Shown here piece by piece: positions 21,044 through 31,248 of a stretch of 64,000 bases of DNA. Positions within the stretch are counted from its first letter, which is position 1, and each line of letters begins with the position of its first letter. The notes beneath the pieces were generated by a model that saw nothing but the letters and a program-made list of their open reading frames with translations, was not told the origin of the DNA and did no database searches. This DNA comes from Pseudomonas sp. Os17. Its GTDB lineage: Bacteria; Pseudomonadota; Gammaproteobacteria; Pseudomonadales; Pseudomonadaceae. Location of the stretch: assembly GCF_001547895.1 (NCBI RefSeq), contig NZ_AP014627.1, positions 6,016,001 to 6,080,000 of the forward strand, given 5' to 3'. Position numbers and translations under genes: made by a program.

Positions 21044-22045
21044 CTACTCGGCGGTGACCACACTGGGCTGACCCAGGTTAGCCAAGCGCACGCTGTTCTG
21101 CGCTTGCTGGGCCTCACCCGGCGTGCCGAATGGCCCCAGGCGAACCCGGTGCAGCGTCTGCTGGTTGCGCACGATCGAGCTGATGAACACCGGAGCGCTC
21201 ACCATGCTGCTCAATTTCGACCTCAACAGCTCGGCAGCATCGGGGTTAGCGAAGGCGCCCACCTGCAAATACTGGCCTGAGGCGGCTGCAGGAGTGTTTT
21301 TCACTTGTACCGGAACCACTGCGGCCGCGTGTTGCTGAGGCGGCGGGGTCCATTGCTCGACAGTACCGGCGGAAGCCGTGACCACCGGCGCGCTATTTTG
21401 CGCCACTTGCGGCTCGTTGAGCATCAACGGCGCCGGACGGCCACGTTGAGCCCACCATTGCTGCGGATCGATGCCCTCGACCTTGACCCGGGCGGTGCCG
21501 GTTTCGGCATAGCCGAGTTTCTTCGCCGCCGCGTAGGACAGGTCGATGATCCGGTCGGAATAGAACGGACCGCGGTCGTTGACCCGCAGGATCACGCTGC
21601 GGTTGTTGTCCAGGTTGGTGACCCTGACGTAACTGGGCAATGGCAGGGTCTTGTGTGCGGCACTCATGCCATACAGGTCATAGACCTCGCCATTGGCAGT
21701 GTTCTGACCATGGAACTTGGTCCCGTACCAGGACGCCGTGCCGGAAGCCACGTAGTTCTTCGACTCCTGGATCGGGAAGTAGGTCTTGCCCAGTACCGTA
21801 TACGGATTGGCCTTGTACGGGCCGGTATGCAGGGTCGGAGTCGCATCGGGGATCCGCGAAACGTCGACATCCCACCAGGGCGCGCCATCCTTGTGGGCAC
21901 GGTTGACGTCCAGCCCAGGCATGGAACGCACGGCATTCGAGGATTTCTGCTGCGGCGAGCGGCTCGTCGAGCAACTGACCACCAGCAAGGACAACGTGGC
22001 AAAAGCCAGCAGCTTCAGGGGTTTGCGGATTGGCATTGCCAGCAT
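21044..22045 (-). CDS. rlpA: Septal-ring lytic transglycosylase RlpA
   Basis: A 333-residue lipoprotein (lipobox VVSC near residue 25). A double-psi beta-barrel domain spans about residues 100-190 (GTASWYGTKFHGQNTANGE, then VRVNDRGPF) and a C-terminal SPOR domain spans about 255-330, which binds denuded glycans at the septum. In P. aeruginosa RlpA cleaves such glycans. The middle linker is Pro/Ala/Gln-rich. The ATG overlaps the mltB stop by one base (TAATG). A second ATG three codons later is also possible. Confidence 0.94.
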   Translation of the reverse strand: MLAMPIRKPLKLLAFATLSLLVVSCSTSRSPQQKSSNAVRSMPGLDVNRAHKDGAPWWDVDVSRIPDATPTLHTGPYKANPYTVLGKTYFPIQESKNYVASGTASWYGTKFHGQNTANGEVYDLYGMSAAHKTLPLPSYVRVTNLDNNRSVILRVNDRGPFYSDRIIDLSYAAAKKLGYAETGTARVKVEGIDPQQWWAQRGRPAPLMLNEPQVAQNSAPVVTASAGTVEQWTPPPQQHAAAVVPVQVKNTPAAASGQYLQVGAFANPDAAELLRSKLSSMVSAPVFISSIVRNQQTLHRVRLGPFGTPGEAQQAQNSVRLANLGQPSVVTAE

Positions 22046-23055
22046 TACTTGACGCCCCGTGCTTGGACCAGCTGTTCAGACAACTGATGTACGGCCATGG
22101 CATACATCACGCTGCGGTTATAGCGAGTGATCGCGTAAAAATTCTTCAGGCCCATCCAATATTCCGGGCCATTGTCACCTTCCAGGCGGAAAGCGGTGAC
22201 CGGCATATCATCGCGCAGCGCATCATGACTCGACCAGCCCAGGGCTCGCAACTCCCCCACCGTCTTGGTCGGTTCGATGCCCGTGGTCAGGCCCTCGTCC
22301 ACGCGATCGCCACGCACATCGGCGCGGCTGACCACCGGCTCGCCGGCGACCCAGCCATGGCGCTTGAAGTAACTGGCCACACTGCCAATGGCATCGTCCG
22401 GGTTGGTCCAGATATTGATGTGCCCATCTCCGTCAAAATCCACCGCATAGGCGCGGAAACTGCTGGGCATGAACTGCGGCAGCCCCATGGCCCCGGCGTA
22501 GGACCCCTTGAGGCTCAGCGGATCGAGCTGCTCTTCGCGGGCCAGCAGCAGGAACTCGCGCAGTTCCTTGCGGAAGAACTCGGCCCGCGGCGGATAATCG
22601 AAACCCAGGGTCGATAAGGCATCGATTACACGGTAATTCCCGGTATTGCGGCCAAAAAACGTTTCAACGCCAATGATCGACACTATGACCTGGGCCGGCA
22701 CGCCGTATTCCTGCTCGGCGCGGGCCAGGACCGCCTCATGCTGACGCCAGAAATCCACCCCGCGGGCAATGCGCGCGTCGGTGATGAACATCGGCCGGTA
22801 TTCCTTCCACTGCTTGACCCGCTCGGCAGGCCGCGAAATGGCGTCAAGAATCGACTGCTTGCGCTCGGCCTCGCGGAACACGCCCATCAGCTGTTCCCCG
22901 GCAAAGCCATAGTCCCGAGTCATTTCGCCGACGAATTCGGCCACTTGCGGCGAACCTTCGTAATCACCGGCGAACGCGGTTTGCGCTGCACCCAGGATGC
23001 TTACCAGACCGACCCACGGCGCTTGCCGAGCGGCCCAGCCACGCATTGCTTGCAT
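22045..23055 (-). CDS. mltB: Lytic murein transglycosylase B
   Basis: A 336-residue SLT_2 enzyme. A signal peptide precedes AQTAFAGDYEG, and no lipobox is seen, so this is a soluble periplasmic form rather than the E. coli lipoprotein. The catalytic Glu is in SIIGVETFFGRNTG, followed by MGLPQFMPSSFRAYAVDFDG, which matches MltB closely. The start at 23055 follows AAGGTGAAG at good spacing and is preferred to a start 36 bp upstream that overlaps rodA. It sits between rodA and rlpA. Confidence 0.92.
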   Translation of the reverse strand: MQAMRGWAARQAPWVGLVSILGAAQTAFAGDYEGSPQVAEFVGEMTRDYGFAGEQLMGVFREAERKQSILDAISRPAERVKQWKEYRPMFITDARIARGVDFWRQHEAVLARAEQEYGVPAQVIVSIIGVETFFGRNTGNYRVIDALSTLGFDYPPRAEFFRKELREFLLLAREEQLDPLSLKGSYAGAMGLPQFMPSSFRAYAVDFDGDGHINIWTNPDDAIGSVASYFKRHGWVAGEPVVSRADVRGDRVDEGLTTGIEPTKTVGELRALGWSSHDALRDDMPVTAFRLEGDNGPEYWMGLKNFYAITRYNRSVMYAMAVHQLSEQLVQARGVK

Positions 23056-23072
23056 TGAATTCTTCACCTTAA

Positions 23073-24218
23073 TCAAACCTGCGCGATCCACTTGCGATGG
23101 GTATGGATCGACATCAAAACCCCAAACGCTGACAGTAGTGTCACCAGCGAAGTTCCTCCGTAGCTAATGAACGGCAACGGCACTCCCACCACCGGCAACA
23201 AGCCACTGACCATACCGATGTTGACGAAAACGTAAACAAAAAACGTCATGGTCAGGCTGCCTGCGAGCAACTTGCCGAACAGCGTCTGCGCCTGGGCGGT
23301 GATCACCAGCCCGCGCCCGATCAACAGCAGATAGATCAAGAGCAGCGCACAGATGCCCACCAGGCCGAACTCCTCGCCCATGACCGCAATGATGAAGTCG
23401 GTGTGGCTCTCAGGCAAAAAGTCCAGGTGCGATTGGGTGCCCAGCAACCAGCCCTTGCCGAAAACCCCACCGGAACCGATCGCCGCCTTGGACTGGATGA
23501 TGTTCCAGCCAGTGCCCAGGGGATCGCTTTCAGGGTCGAGGAAAGTCAGGATCCGCTGCTTCTGGTAGTCATGCATGATGAAGAACCACATGGCGATCGC
23601 CACTGGCACCGCGGCCGCCAGCACGCTGAGGATCCAGCGCCAGCGCAGGCCGCCCATGAACAGTACGAAAGTGCCACCGGCCAGGATCAGCAAGGCCGTC
23701 CCCAGGTCCGGCTGGCGCACGATCAGGATGAACGGAATGCCGATCAGGATCAGGCTGATCCCCACATGCTTGAGATGCGGCGGCAGCGTGCGCTTGGACA
23801 GGTACCAGGCGATGGTCGCCGGCATGATAATCTTCATGAACTCCGACGGCTGGAAGCGGATCACCCCGGGAATGTTGATCCAGCGGGTCGCCCCCATGGC
23901 GTTGTGGCCCATGACGTCCACCACCACCAGCAACACCACGCCGAACACATAAGCCAGGGGCACCCAGCGCGCCATGAAACGCGGCTCGAACTGGGCGATG
24001 ACAATCATCGATACCAGGCCGATGCCAAAGGACGTGGCCTGCTTGGCCAACAGGTCCCAGCTCTTGCCGCTGGCCGAATACAACACGAACAGGCTGCCGG
24101 CGGCCAGCGTCAGCAGCAGCACCAGCAAGGGGCCATCGATATGCAGGCGCTGCAGCAGCGTCGCGCGGCGACGCATCACATCCTCGCTGGAGAGGATGCG
24201 GTCAAAATTACTCTTCAC
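23073..24218 (-). CDS. rodA: Rod-shape SEDS glycosyltransferase RodA
   Basis: A 381-residue membrane protein with about ten helices that polymerises glycan strands for cell elongation with PBP2. Family motifs include PSEFMKIIMPATIAWYLS, RQPDLGTALLI, the GVFGKGWLLGTQSHLDFLPE loop and the C-terminal GVPLPFISYGGTSLV. The likely start is the GTG at 24218 (V-K-S-N-F-D-R), matching the pseudomonad family and overlapping the mrdA end by 11 nt. A later ATG (MRRRATLL) is the alternative. Confidence 0.93.
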   Translation of the reverse strand: MKSNFDRILSSEDVMRRRATLLQRLHIDGPLLVLLLTLAAGSLFVLYSASGKSWDLLAKQATSFGIGLVSMIVIAQFEPRFMARWVPLAYVFGVVLLVVVDVMGHNAMGATRWINIPGVIRFQPSEFMKIIMPATIAWYLSKRTLPPHLKHVGISLILIGIPFILIVRQPDLGTALLILAGGTFVLFMGGLRWRWILSVLAAAVPVAIAMWFFIMHDYQKQRILTFLDPESDPLGTGWNIIQSKAAIGSGGVFGKGWLLGTQSHLDFLPESHTDFIIAVMGEEFGLVGICALLLIYLLLIGRGLVITAQAQTLFGKLLAGSLTMTFFVYVFVNIGMVSGLLPVVGVPLPFISYGGTSLVTLLSAFGVLMSIHTHRKWIAQV

Positions 24219-26103
24219 GGGCCGTAGCCTCCGCGCTGATAGGGCTGGCGAACTCAGGCTTGAGCTGGCCGTCCTGGCCGAGAAGCCAGGCATCCATCAC
24301 CTGACGCACCACCGGAGCGGCAACACCGGACCCCGACTCACCGTTCTCGACCATGACCGAGACCACGATTTTCGGGTTTTCCGCCGGGGCGAAACCGACA
24401 AACAGGGCGTGGTCGCGGTGCCGCTCCTGAACCTTGGAGCGGTCGTACTTCTCACCCTGCTTGATGGCCACCACCTGGGCCGTACCACTCTTGCCGGCAA
24501 TGCGATACGGCGATCCGATTGCCGCCTTGCGCGCCGTGCCCCGGGCACCGTGCATCACTTGCTGCATGCCGTGATTGACCTTCAGCCAATCCGAGGGATC
24601 ACGCAGGACGATGTCCGGCATCGGGTTGTGATCCACCGGCTTCTCGCCTTCGATGGTCTTGGCCAGGTGCGGCCGGTTCCACTTGCCCTTGCTGGCGACC
24701 AGCGCAGTGGCCTGGGCCAACTGCAACGGCGTGGACTGCATGTAGCCCTGGCCGATCCCGAGAATCAGGGTTTCCCCCGGGAACCAAGCCTGGCGCCGGG
24801 TGGCACGCTTCCATTCACGGGTCGGCATCAGCCCCGGGGACTCCTCGAACATATCCAGGGAGACCTTCTGGCCAATCCCGAACTTGCTCAGGTAGGCCGA
24901 GAGCCGATCGATGCCCAGCTTGTGGGCCAGGTCGTAGAAATAGGTGTCATTGGACCGCATGATCGCGGTATCCAGGTCGACATAACCGTCACCGGTACGG
25001 TTCCAGTTACGGTACTTGTGATCGTAGTTGGGCAACTGGTAGTAACCCGGGTCGTAGACGCGGGACGCCGCCGTGACCACCCCGGCATCCAGCCCGGCAA
25101 TGGCTACCGCGGGCTTGATGGTCGAGCCCGGTGGATACAGGCCGCGCAGCACCCGGTTGAACAGTGGCCGGTCGATCGAATCACGCAACTCGGCATAGGC
25201 CTTGAAGCTGATGCCGGTCACGAACAGATTGGGATCGAAGCTCGGCTGGCTGACCATCGCCAGCACTTCACCGGTGTTCGGATCCAGCGCGACCACCGCA
25301 CCACGGCGCCCGCCGAGGGCCAGTTCCGCAGCCTCCTGCAGCTTGATGTCCAGACTCAGGACAATGTCCTTGCCGGGAATCGGATCGGTGCGTTTGAGCA
25401 CCCGCAGCACCCGCCCACGAGCGTTGGTTTCCACCTCTTCGTAGCCGACCTGGCCGTGCAGTTCCGGCTCGTAGAAACGCTCGATGCCGGTCTTGCCGAT
25501 GTGGTGGGTGCCGCTGTAGTTCACCGGGTCCAGGGACTTCAGCTCTTTCTCGTTGATCCGCCCCATGTAGCCCACGGAATGCGCAAAGTGCGCGCCCTGA
25601 GGGTAATGCCGGACCAGCTGGGCCACCACTTCCACCCCGGGCAAACGGAACTGATTCACCGCGATTCGGGCGATCTGCTCTTCGGTCAGCTCGAACAGGA
25701 TCGGCACCGGCTCGAAGGGACGCCGCCCCTGCTTCATGCGCTTTTCGAACAGCACCCGATCTTCCGGAGTCAGCTCCAGCACCTCGACGATCACATCGAG
25801 GACCTTCTGCCAGTCACCGGAACGCTCCCGGGTCATGCTCAGACTGAAGCTGGGCCGGTTGTCAGCCACCACCACGCCGTTGCGGTCGAAAATCAGCCCG
25901 CGAGTCGGAGGAATCGGCTGCACATGCACCCGATTGTTCTCCGAAAGCGTGGAGTGATAGTCGTACTGGATCACCTGCAGGTAATACAGCCGGGCAATCA
26001 GCACGCCAATCAGGCAGATCACCATAATGGCGCCGAACACGACCCGGCCACGCACCAGACGGGCGTCTTTTTCGTGGTCCTTGATACGGATCGGCTGGGA
26101 CAT
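24208..26103 (-). CDS. mrdA: Penicillin-binding protein 2
   Basis: A 631-residue elongation-specific transpeptidase. One N-terminal transmembrane helix (about residues 17-39) is followed by the pedestal domain and then the transpeptidase domain with S-x-x-K as GSTIKP near residue 328, SND near residue 382 and KSGTAQ near residue 545. It pairs with RodA in the elongasome, and the two genes overlap. The short C-terminal tail after the domain (ISAEATAREE) is charged. rlmH ends 12 bp upstream. Confidence 0.96.
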   Translation of the reverse strand: MSQPIRIKDHEKDARLVRGRVVFGAIMVICLIGVLIARLYYLQVIQYDYHSTLSENNRVHVQPIPPTRGLIFDRNGVVVADNRPSFSLSMTRERSGDWQKVLDVIVEVLELTPEDRVLFEKRMKQGRRPFEPVPILFELTEEQIARIAVNQFRLPGVEVVAQLVRHYPQGAHFAHSVGYMGRINEKELKSLDPVNYSGTHHIGKTGIERFYEPELHGQVGYEEVETNARGRVLRVLKRTDPIPGKDIVLSLDIKLQEAAELALGGRRGAVVALDPNTGEVLAMVSQPSFDPNLFVTGISFKAYAELRDSIDRPLFNRVLRGLYPPGSTIKPAVAIAGLDAGVVTAASRVYDPGYYQLPNYDHKYRNWNRTGDGYVDLDTAIMRSNDTYFYDLAHKLGIDRLSAYLSKFGIGQKVSLDMFEESPGLMPTREWKRATRRQAWFPGETLILGIGQGYMQSTPLQLAQATALVASKGKWNRPHLAKTIEGEKPVDHNPMPDIVLRDPSDWLKVNHGMQQVMHGARGTARKAAIGSPYRIAGKSGTAQVVAIKQGEKYDRSKVQERHRDHALFVGFAPAENPKIVVSVMVENGESGSGVAAPVVRQVMDAWLLGQDGQLKPEFASPISAEATAREE

Positions 26104-26115
26104 TAGGGGCGCGGG

Positions 26116-26583
26116 CTACTTGTGGTAAGGGTGCCCGGACAGCACGGTCCAGGCGCGATACAGCTGTTCACCGATGAGAATCCGCACCAGCGGGTGCGGC
26201 AGGGTCAGCGGCGACAGCGACCAGCGCTGATCGGCCCGCGCACAAACCTCCGGCGCCAGCCCTTCCGGGCCGCCGACCATGAAATTCACCGTGCGCGAAT
26301 CGAGGCGCCAGCGATCCAGTTCCACCGCCAGTTGCTCGGTGCTCCAGGGCTTGCCATGCACCTCAAGGGTAACGATGCGCTCGTTATGCCCGACCTTGGC
26401 CAGCATGGCCTCGCCTTCCTGACGGATAAAGCGAGCCACGTCGGCGTTCTTGCCCCGGGTATTGAGCGGAATTTCCACCAGTTCCAGCGCCAGCTCGGAG
26501 GGCAGACGCTTGGCATATTCGTGCCAACCCTCTTCCACCCACTTGGGCATGCGTGAACCGACAGCGATCAGACGCAGGCGCAC
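26116..26583 (-). CDS. rlmH: 23S rRNA pseudouridine-1915 N3-methyltransferase RlmH
   Basis: A 155-residue SPOUT-fold methyltransferase that modifies pseudouridine 1915 of 23S rRNA on 70S ribosomes. It begins [19 protein letters not shown], has the trefoil-knot SAM motif VGGPEGL near residue 103, and ends in the conserved [22 protein letters not shown] region. Its length equals the E. coli protein. It follows rsfS by 9 bp, an arrangement conserved across gammaproteobacteria. Confidence 0.97.
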   Translation of the reverse strand: MRLRLIAVGSRMPKWVEEGWHEYAKRLPSELALELVEIPLNTRGKNADVARFIRQEGEAMLAKVGHNERIVTLEVHGKPWSTEQLAVELDRWRLDSRTVNFMVGGPEGLAPEVCARADQRWSLSPLTLPHPLVRILIGEQLYRAWTVLSGHPYHK

Positions 26584-26592
26584 AGCCGTCCC

Positions 26593-27015
26593 TTATTGCT
26601 GGTCTTTGTTGAGCTTGGTGAAGTGCTCGTGGCCATGCTCCGGGCTGTGGTGCTTGCCATCGGCAGCGCGGCTCTGCTCGGCGCCCTGCCACAGGCGTTC
26701 CAGGTCGTAGAACTGGCGGGCCGAGGCGGTCATCATGTGCACGATCACGTCGTCCAGGTCCAGCAGCACCCAGTCACTGTCGCCCTTGCCTTCCTCACCC
26801 AGTGGACGCACGCCCTGGGCCTTGACCATTTCGCGGACCTTTTCCAGCATCGCGCCGATCTGGCGGTTGGAAGTACCGGTGGCGATGATCATGTAGTCGG
26901 TGATGCTCTGCTTGTCGCGAACATCGATCACCAGGACGTCCTGGGCCTTGACGTCTTCCAGCGCGGCGACAGCCACCTTGACCAGATCTTCGCCTTTCAT
27001 TACTTGGTTAGTCAT
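26593..27015 (-). CDS. rsfS: Ribosome silencing factor RsfS
   Basis: A 140-residue DUF143 protein that binds uL14 and blocks subunit joining during starvation. The core (residues 8-110) holds VLVIDVRDKQSITDYMIIATG and the GDSDWVLLDLDDVIVHMM segment. The last 30 residues (AADGKHHSPEHGHEHFTKL) form a His/Lys-rich tail that is longer than in E. coli and is common in pseudomonads. A second in-frame ATG at 27000 is possible. It lies 60 bp after nadD. Confidence 0.94.
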   Translation of the reverse strand: MTNQVMKGEDLVKVAVAALEDVKAQDVLVIDVRDKQSITDYMIIATGTSNRQIGAMLEKVREMVKAQGVRPLGEEGKGDSDWVLLDLDDVIVHMMTASARQFYDLERLWQGAEQSRAADGKHHSPEHGHEHFTKLNKDQQ

Positions 27016-27075
27016 ATAAAACTCGTTCAGCTCGTATGTTTGGAGCGCCGCTCAGCACAGGCCGGCAGCGTTCCT

Positions 27076-27720
27076 TCAGTTCGGCGCACGGTAAAGTCCG
27101 TGAGCATCGATATAGGCCAGGACCGCGTCAGGCACCAGGAAACGTACCGACTTACCGCTGGCCAGCAGTTGACGGATCTGGGTGGCGGACACCGCAAGCG
27201 GCGTCTGCCAGACGAATGCAATGTGCCCCCCCGGCCCTTGCAGGGCCAGTGGGTCGCTCACCGAGCGCGCCGCCAGCAGGTTGCGCAAGGCATCCGGCGG
27301 TTCGCTGTCGGCATCCGGGCGTTGCAGCACCAGGATGTGGCAATGCTGGAGAAGTTCTTCCCAGCGATGCCAGGTGGGCAGGCCGCAAAACGCGTCCCAG
27401 CCCAGCAACAGAAACAACTGGTCATCCGCGGCCAACTCGGCCCGCATCTGTTCCAGGGTGTCGATGGTGTAGGACGGTTTGTCCCGCTTCAGCTCACGGT
27501 CGTCCACCACCAGGGGGGAAACGCCCGCCACCGCACATTCGACCATCGCCAGACGATCGAGCGCCGACACCTGCGGTGTATCCCGATGCGGCGGCCTGGC
27601 ACTGGGGGCCAGGCGCAGCTCATCGAGTTGCAGGGATTCCGCCACCTCCAGTGCGCCACGCAAGTGGCCGATATGCACTGGATCGAAGGTGCCGCCCAGC
27701 AGACCGATACGTTTGCCCAT
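27076..27720 (-). CDS. nadD: Nicotinate-nucleotide adenylyltransferase
   Basis: A 214-residue enzyme that adenylylates nicotinate mononucleotide on the way to NAD. The nucleotidyltransferase motif [12 protein letters not shown] is near residue 9, and the second signature appears as [15 protein letters not shown] near residue 180 in place of ISSTxIR. The ATG overlaps the proA stop by one base (TGATG). Its place among rsfS, rlmH and the mrd genes matches E. coli. Confidence 0.95.
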   Translation of the reverse strand: MGKRIGLLGGTFDPVHIGHLRGALEVAESLQLDELRLAPSARPPHRDTPQVSALDRLAMVECAVAGVSPLVVDDRELKRDKPSYTIDTLEQMRAELAADDQLFLLLGWDAFCGLPTWHRWEELLQHCHILVLQRPDADSEPPDALRNLLAARSVSDPLALQGPGGHIAFVWQTPLAVSATQIRQLLASGKSVRFLVPDAVLAYIDAHGLYRAPN

Positions 27721-28985
27721 CAAGTGCGCACGTGACCGTCGCCGAAAACTACGTATTTCTCGCTGGTCAGGCCTTCCAGGCCCACCGGGCCGCGGGCATG
27801 CAGCTTGTCGGTGGAGATGCCGATCTCCGCGCCCAGGCCGTACTCGAAGCCGTCGGCAAAACGCGTCGAGGCGTTGACCATGACCGAACTGGAATCCACT
27901 TCGTTGAGGAAGCGCCGGGCATCACTGAAGTTTTCGGTGACGATCGAGTCGGTATGGTGCGAGCCATAGGTATTGATGTGCTCGATGGCCTGCTCCAGGT
28001 TGTCCAGCACCCGGATCGAGAGGATCGGCGCGGTGTACTCGGTGCGCCAGTCTTCTTCGGTCGCTTGCAGCACGTCGGCCCCCAGGATCGCGCGGGTTTG
28101 CTCGCAGCCGCGCAGTTCGACGCCCTTGTCGCGATAGATCGCGGCCAGCGGCGGCAATACACGCTCGGCAATGGCGGCGTGAACCAGCAGGGTTTCCATG
28201 GTGTTGCACGGGGCGTAGCGCTGGGTCTTGGCGTTGTCGGCAATGCGAATCGCCTTGTCCAGGTCCGCCGCCACATCGATATACACGTGGCAGACGCCGT
28301 CCAGGTGCTTGATCACCGGCACCTTGGCGTCACGGCTGACCCGCTCGATCAGGCTCTTGCCACCACGGGGCACGATCACGTCGACGAATTCGGGCATGGT
28401 GATCAGCGCCCCCACCGCGGCGCGGTCGGTGGTTTCCACCACCTGCACCACGTGGGGCGGCAGGTCGGCCGCCGCCAGGCCCTGCTGAATGCAGGTGGCG
28501 ATGGCACGGTTGGAATGGATTGCCTCGGAACCGCCACGCAGGATGGTGGCGTTACCGGACTTCAGGCACAGGCTGGCGGCATCGATGGTCACGTTCGGAC
28601 GCGATTCGTAGATGATGCCGATCACCCCCAGGGGCACGCGCATCTTGCCCATCTGAATGCCCGAAGGCAGGTAGCGCATGTCGCGGATTTCACCGATGGG
28701 GTCAGGCAGCTTGGCCACCTGACGCAGGCCTTCGATCATCTCGTCGATACGCGCGGGCGTCAGCGCCAGACGATCCAGCAGAGCCGGCTCCAGACCATTG
28801 GCCCGGCCGTTGGCCAGGTCCTGCTCGTTGGCTGCGGTCAGCTCCGGTCGCGCGGCGTCCAAGGCATCGGCAGCCGCCAGCAGCGCACGATTCTTCTGCG
28901 CGGTGGTGGCACGGGCGATCACCCGGGAAGCTTGGCGGGCAGCGCGACCCAAACGGGTCATGTAGTCAAGAACGGACTCAGTCAT
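27720..28985 (-). CDS. proA: Glutamate-5-semialdehyde dehydrogenase
   Basis: A 421-residue NADPH-dependent enzyme that reduces gamma-glutamyl phosphate in proline synthesis. The catalytic Cys is in [13 protein letters not shown] near residue 256, with the [11 protein letters not shown] and FGDGHVRT family segments intact. The start [13 protein letters not shown] at 28985 fits the family. An in-frame ATG 60 bp upstream is rejected because its leader is unlike ProA. It heads the leftward cluster that runs to lipA. Confidence 0.95.
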   Translation of the reverse strand: MTESVLDYMTRLGRAARQASRVIARATTAQKNRALLAAADALDAARPELTAANEQDLANGRANGLEPALLDRLALTPARIDEMIEGLRQVAKLPDPIGEIRDMRYLPSGIQMGKMRVPLGVIGIIYESRPNVTIDAASLCLKSGNATILRGGSEAIHSNRAIATCIQQGLAAADLPPHVVQVVETTDRAAVGALITMPEFVDVIVPRGGKSLIERVSRDAKVPVIKHLDGVCHVYIDVAADLDKAIRIADNAKTQRYAPCNTMETLLVHAAIAERVLPPLAAIYRDKGVELRGCEQTRAILGADVLQATEEDWRTEYTAPILSIRVLDNLEQAIEHINTYGSHHTDSIVTENFSDARRFLNEVDSSSVMVNASTRFADGFEYGLGAEIGISTDKLHARGPVGLEGLTSEKYVVFGDGHVRT

Positions 28986-29160
28986 GGTCTGGTGTGGTCT
29001 TGGCAAAGAGGAAAGCGGCTGATTATAGCTGTCGCGCCCGTTCACGGACAGCGGTCACGGGCGGATGGTCGAAATGGAGTGTAAATACTCGTGCTTCAGC
29101 CTGAATTAAGCCTGGAGTTGTTACCATTGCGTCACTTTTTTCGCCATAACCCTCGCCGCC

Positions 29161-29847
29161 ATGCCCATTCCAACCACCGCGCAGCCGCCCAAAGCCTTGC
29201 CTGACGGCTTTTTCGACCGTGATGCACAGTTGCTCGCCCGTGAACTGCTGGGCAAAGTCATCCGCCACAAGGTCGGCGAACTCTGGTTGTCCGCGCGCAT
29301 TATCGAAACCGAAGCCTATTACTGCGAGGAAAAAGGCAGTCACGCCTCCCTCGGCTACACAGAAAAACGTAAGGCTTTGTTTCTAGATGGCGGCCACATC
29401 TATATGTACTACGCCCGTGGCGGCGACTCGCTGAACTTCAGCGCCCAGGGCCCCGGCAACGCGGTGCTGATCAAATCCGGCTACCCCTGGGTCGACCCGC
29501 TCTCCGGCCCTGCCAGCCTGGCGCAGATGCAACTGAACAACCCGGACGCCAACGGTCATCCGCGCCCGGCGCAAAAGCTCTGCGCCGGCCAGACCCTGCT
29601 GTGCAAGGCCATGGGCCTCAAAGTCCCGAATTGGGATGCAAAACGTTTCGATCATGAAATCCTGTTCGTCGAGGACGTCGGCAGCACTGTGCCGCACATC
29701 ATCCAGACCACGCGCCTGGGCATTCCCCATGGCCGTGACGAACACCTGATGTACCGTTTCGTCGATGCCGCCTTCGCCCCCTACTGCACTCGGAACCCGC
29801 TGCGACGCGGTCAGGTCGAAGGGCGCGACTACCTGATCCTCGGCTGA
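29161..29847 (+). CDS. 3-methyladenine DNA glycosylase (AAG/MPG family)
   Basis: A 228-residue base-excision repair enzyme related to human AAG rather than E. coli AlkA. Family motifs are LARELLGKVI near residue 24, the catalytic RIIETEAYYCEEKGSHA near residue 46 (the Glu activates water), and GHIYMYYARGGDSLNFSAQG near residue 77, which forms the base-flipping pocket. The length fits. It is a single gene with its own upstream region, divergent from proA. Confidence 0.93.
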   Translation: MPIPTTAQPPKALPDGFFDRDAQLLARELLGKVIRHKVGELWLSARIIETEAYYCEEKGSHASLGYTEKRKALFLDGGHIYMYYARGGDSLNFSAQGPGNAVLIKSGYPWVDPLSGPASLAQMQLNNPDANGHPRPAQKLCAGQTLLCKAMGLKVPNWDAKRFDHEILFVEDVGSTVPHIIQTTRLGIPHGRDEHLMYRFVDAAFAPYCTRNPLRRGQVEGRDYLILG

Positions 29848-29895
29848 AGCAACGGCATCCGCCTCCCCGCCGCCAACCACAATGGAGTTGAATTT

Positions 29896-31212
29896 ATGGG
29901 CCCATGGCTCGACAGCGTGACTGCCTGGCTGACCACCCACCCGCAATGGCTGGCCGCCGCCGTGTTCATCGTCGCCTGCGTGGAATGCCTGGCCATTGCC
30001 GGCCTGATTGTCCCGGGCACGGTGCTGCTGTTCGCGATTGCCGTGCTGGCCGGCAACGGCGCGCTGTCACTGGGGGAAACCCTGCTGCTGGGCCTGTTCG
30101 GCGGCCTGCTTGGGGACCTGGTGTCCTACCTGCTGGGACGCCACTTTCATCAGAGCATCCGCCGCCTGCCGGGCCTGCGGCAGCACCCGGAATGGATCAA
30201 TGGCGCCGAGAACTACTTCCAGCGCTACGGTATCGCCAGCCTGTTGGTGGGACGCTTCATCGGTCCTCTGCGCCCCATGCTCCCCATGGTGGCAGGCATG
30301 TTCGACATGCCCTTCCCGCGCTTCATAGCCGTCAGCCTGCTGGCCGCGGCGGGCTGGTCCGTGGCTTACCTGCTGCCAGGCTGGGCCACCGGTGCGGCGA
30401 TCCGCCTGCCACTGCCCGAAGGTTTCTGGCCACAAGCCGGTGTCGTCGCCGGCAGCCTGGCACTGCTGATCGGCTTGAGCATCACCAGCAGCCTGCGGCG
30501 CCACCGCCGTGCGACCCTGCTGATGTCCGGCACCAGCCTGCTGGTCCTGGCGGGACTGTTCATCGGCTATCCCTATCTCACGGCATTCGACCAGGGGCTG
30601 ATCGCGCTGGTGCAGGAACACCGGGACCCGGCCCTGGACAAGATCATGGTGATGATCACTCAGGTCGGCGAGTTTCGCGCCATGTTCATCACCAGCGCCG
30701 TGCTGACCTTGCTGCTTCTGGCTCTGCGGCAATGGCGCCACGCGGTATTCGCTGGGGCGACCCTGATGTGCACCGCCCTGGCCAATACCGGCAGCAAATG
30801 GTTTTTCGCCCGCCTGCGGCCTGAAGTCCTGAGCGATCCGCTCACCAGCTACAGCATGCCCAGCGGCCACGCCTCGGGCTCCTTTGCGCTGTTCCTGACC
30901 CTGGCGGTATTGGCCGGACGCGGCCAGCCGCCCAGGATGCGCCTGACCTGGCTACTGCTGGGTTGCCTGCCGGCGGCCTCGATTGCCCTGTCGCGGGTGT
31001 ACCTGGGGGCTCACTGGCCCAGCGACATCCTCGCCGGTGCGATGCTGGCGACCTGCGTCTGTGCCGCCAGCCTGACCCTGATTCAATGGCAGGCCCCGCT
31101 CAGGCCGATGCCGGCCAGGGCCTGGTGGATAGTGCTGCCGGTGATGCTGCTGATGTGCGGCTTCATGGCCACCCGGCACCTGCCCCACGCGCTGTTGCGC
31201 TACGCCTATTGA
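29896..31212 (+). CDS. DedA - PAP2 phosphatase fusion
   Basis: A 438-residue polytopic membrane protein. The N-terminal half (about 1-200) is a DedA/SNARE-associated domain with the conserved GRFIGPLRPMLPMVAGMFDM loop. The C-terminal half (about 215-438) is a PAP2 lipid phosphatase with the KWFFARLRP, PSGHASGSFAL and SRVYLGAHWPSDILAG active-site motifs complete. DedA proteins flip lipid carriers and PAP2 proteins dephosphorylate them, so one chain may couple undecaprenyl-phosphate return to dephosphorylation. That coupling is inferred. Confidence 0.9.
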   Translation: MGPWLDSVTAWLTTHPQWLAAAVFIVACVECLAIAGLIVPGTVLLFAIAVLAGNGALSLGETLLLGLFGGLLGDLVSYLLGRHFHQSIRRLPGLRQHPEWINGAENYFQRYGIASLLVGRFIGPLRPMLPMVAGMFDMPFPRFIAVSLLAAAGWSVAYLLPGWATGAAIRLPLPEGFWPQAGVVAGSLALLIGLSITSSLRRHRRATLLMSGTSLLVLAGLFIGYPYLTAFDQGLIALVQEHRDPALDKIMVMITQVGEFRAMFITSAVLTLLLLALRQWRHAVFAGATLMCTALANTGSKWFFARLRPEVLSDPLTSYSMPSGHASGSFALFLTLAVLAGRGQPPRMRLTWLLLGCLPAASIALSRVYLGAHWPSDILAGAMLATCVCAASLTLIQWQAPLRPMPARAWWIVLPVMLLMCGFMATRHLPHALLRYAY

Positions 31213-31248
31213 CGAATCGGCGCGCCACCTGCCGCGACCGGTGCCGGC

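Noticed and set aside
26596..29084. Long plus-strand open frames across rsfS, nadD and proA
   Set aside because: Antisense shadow of three well-identified genes with the usual low-complexity composition.
29383..29946. Minus-strand frame beside the DNA glycosylase
   Set aside because: It is fully covered by the glycosylase gene in the opposite strand and has no ribosome site or family match.
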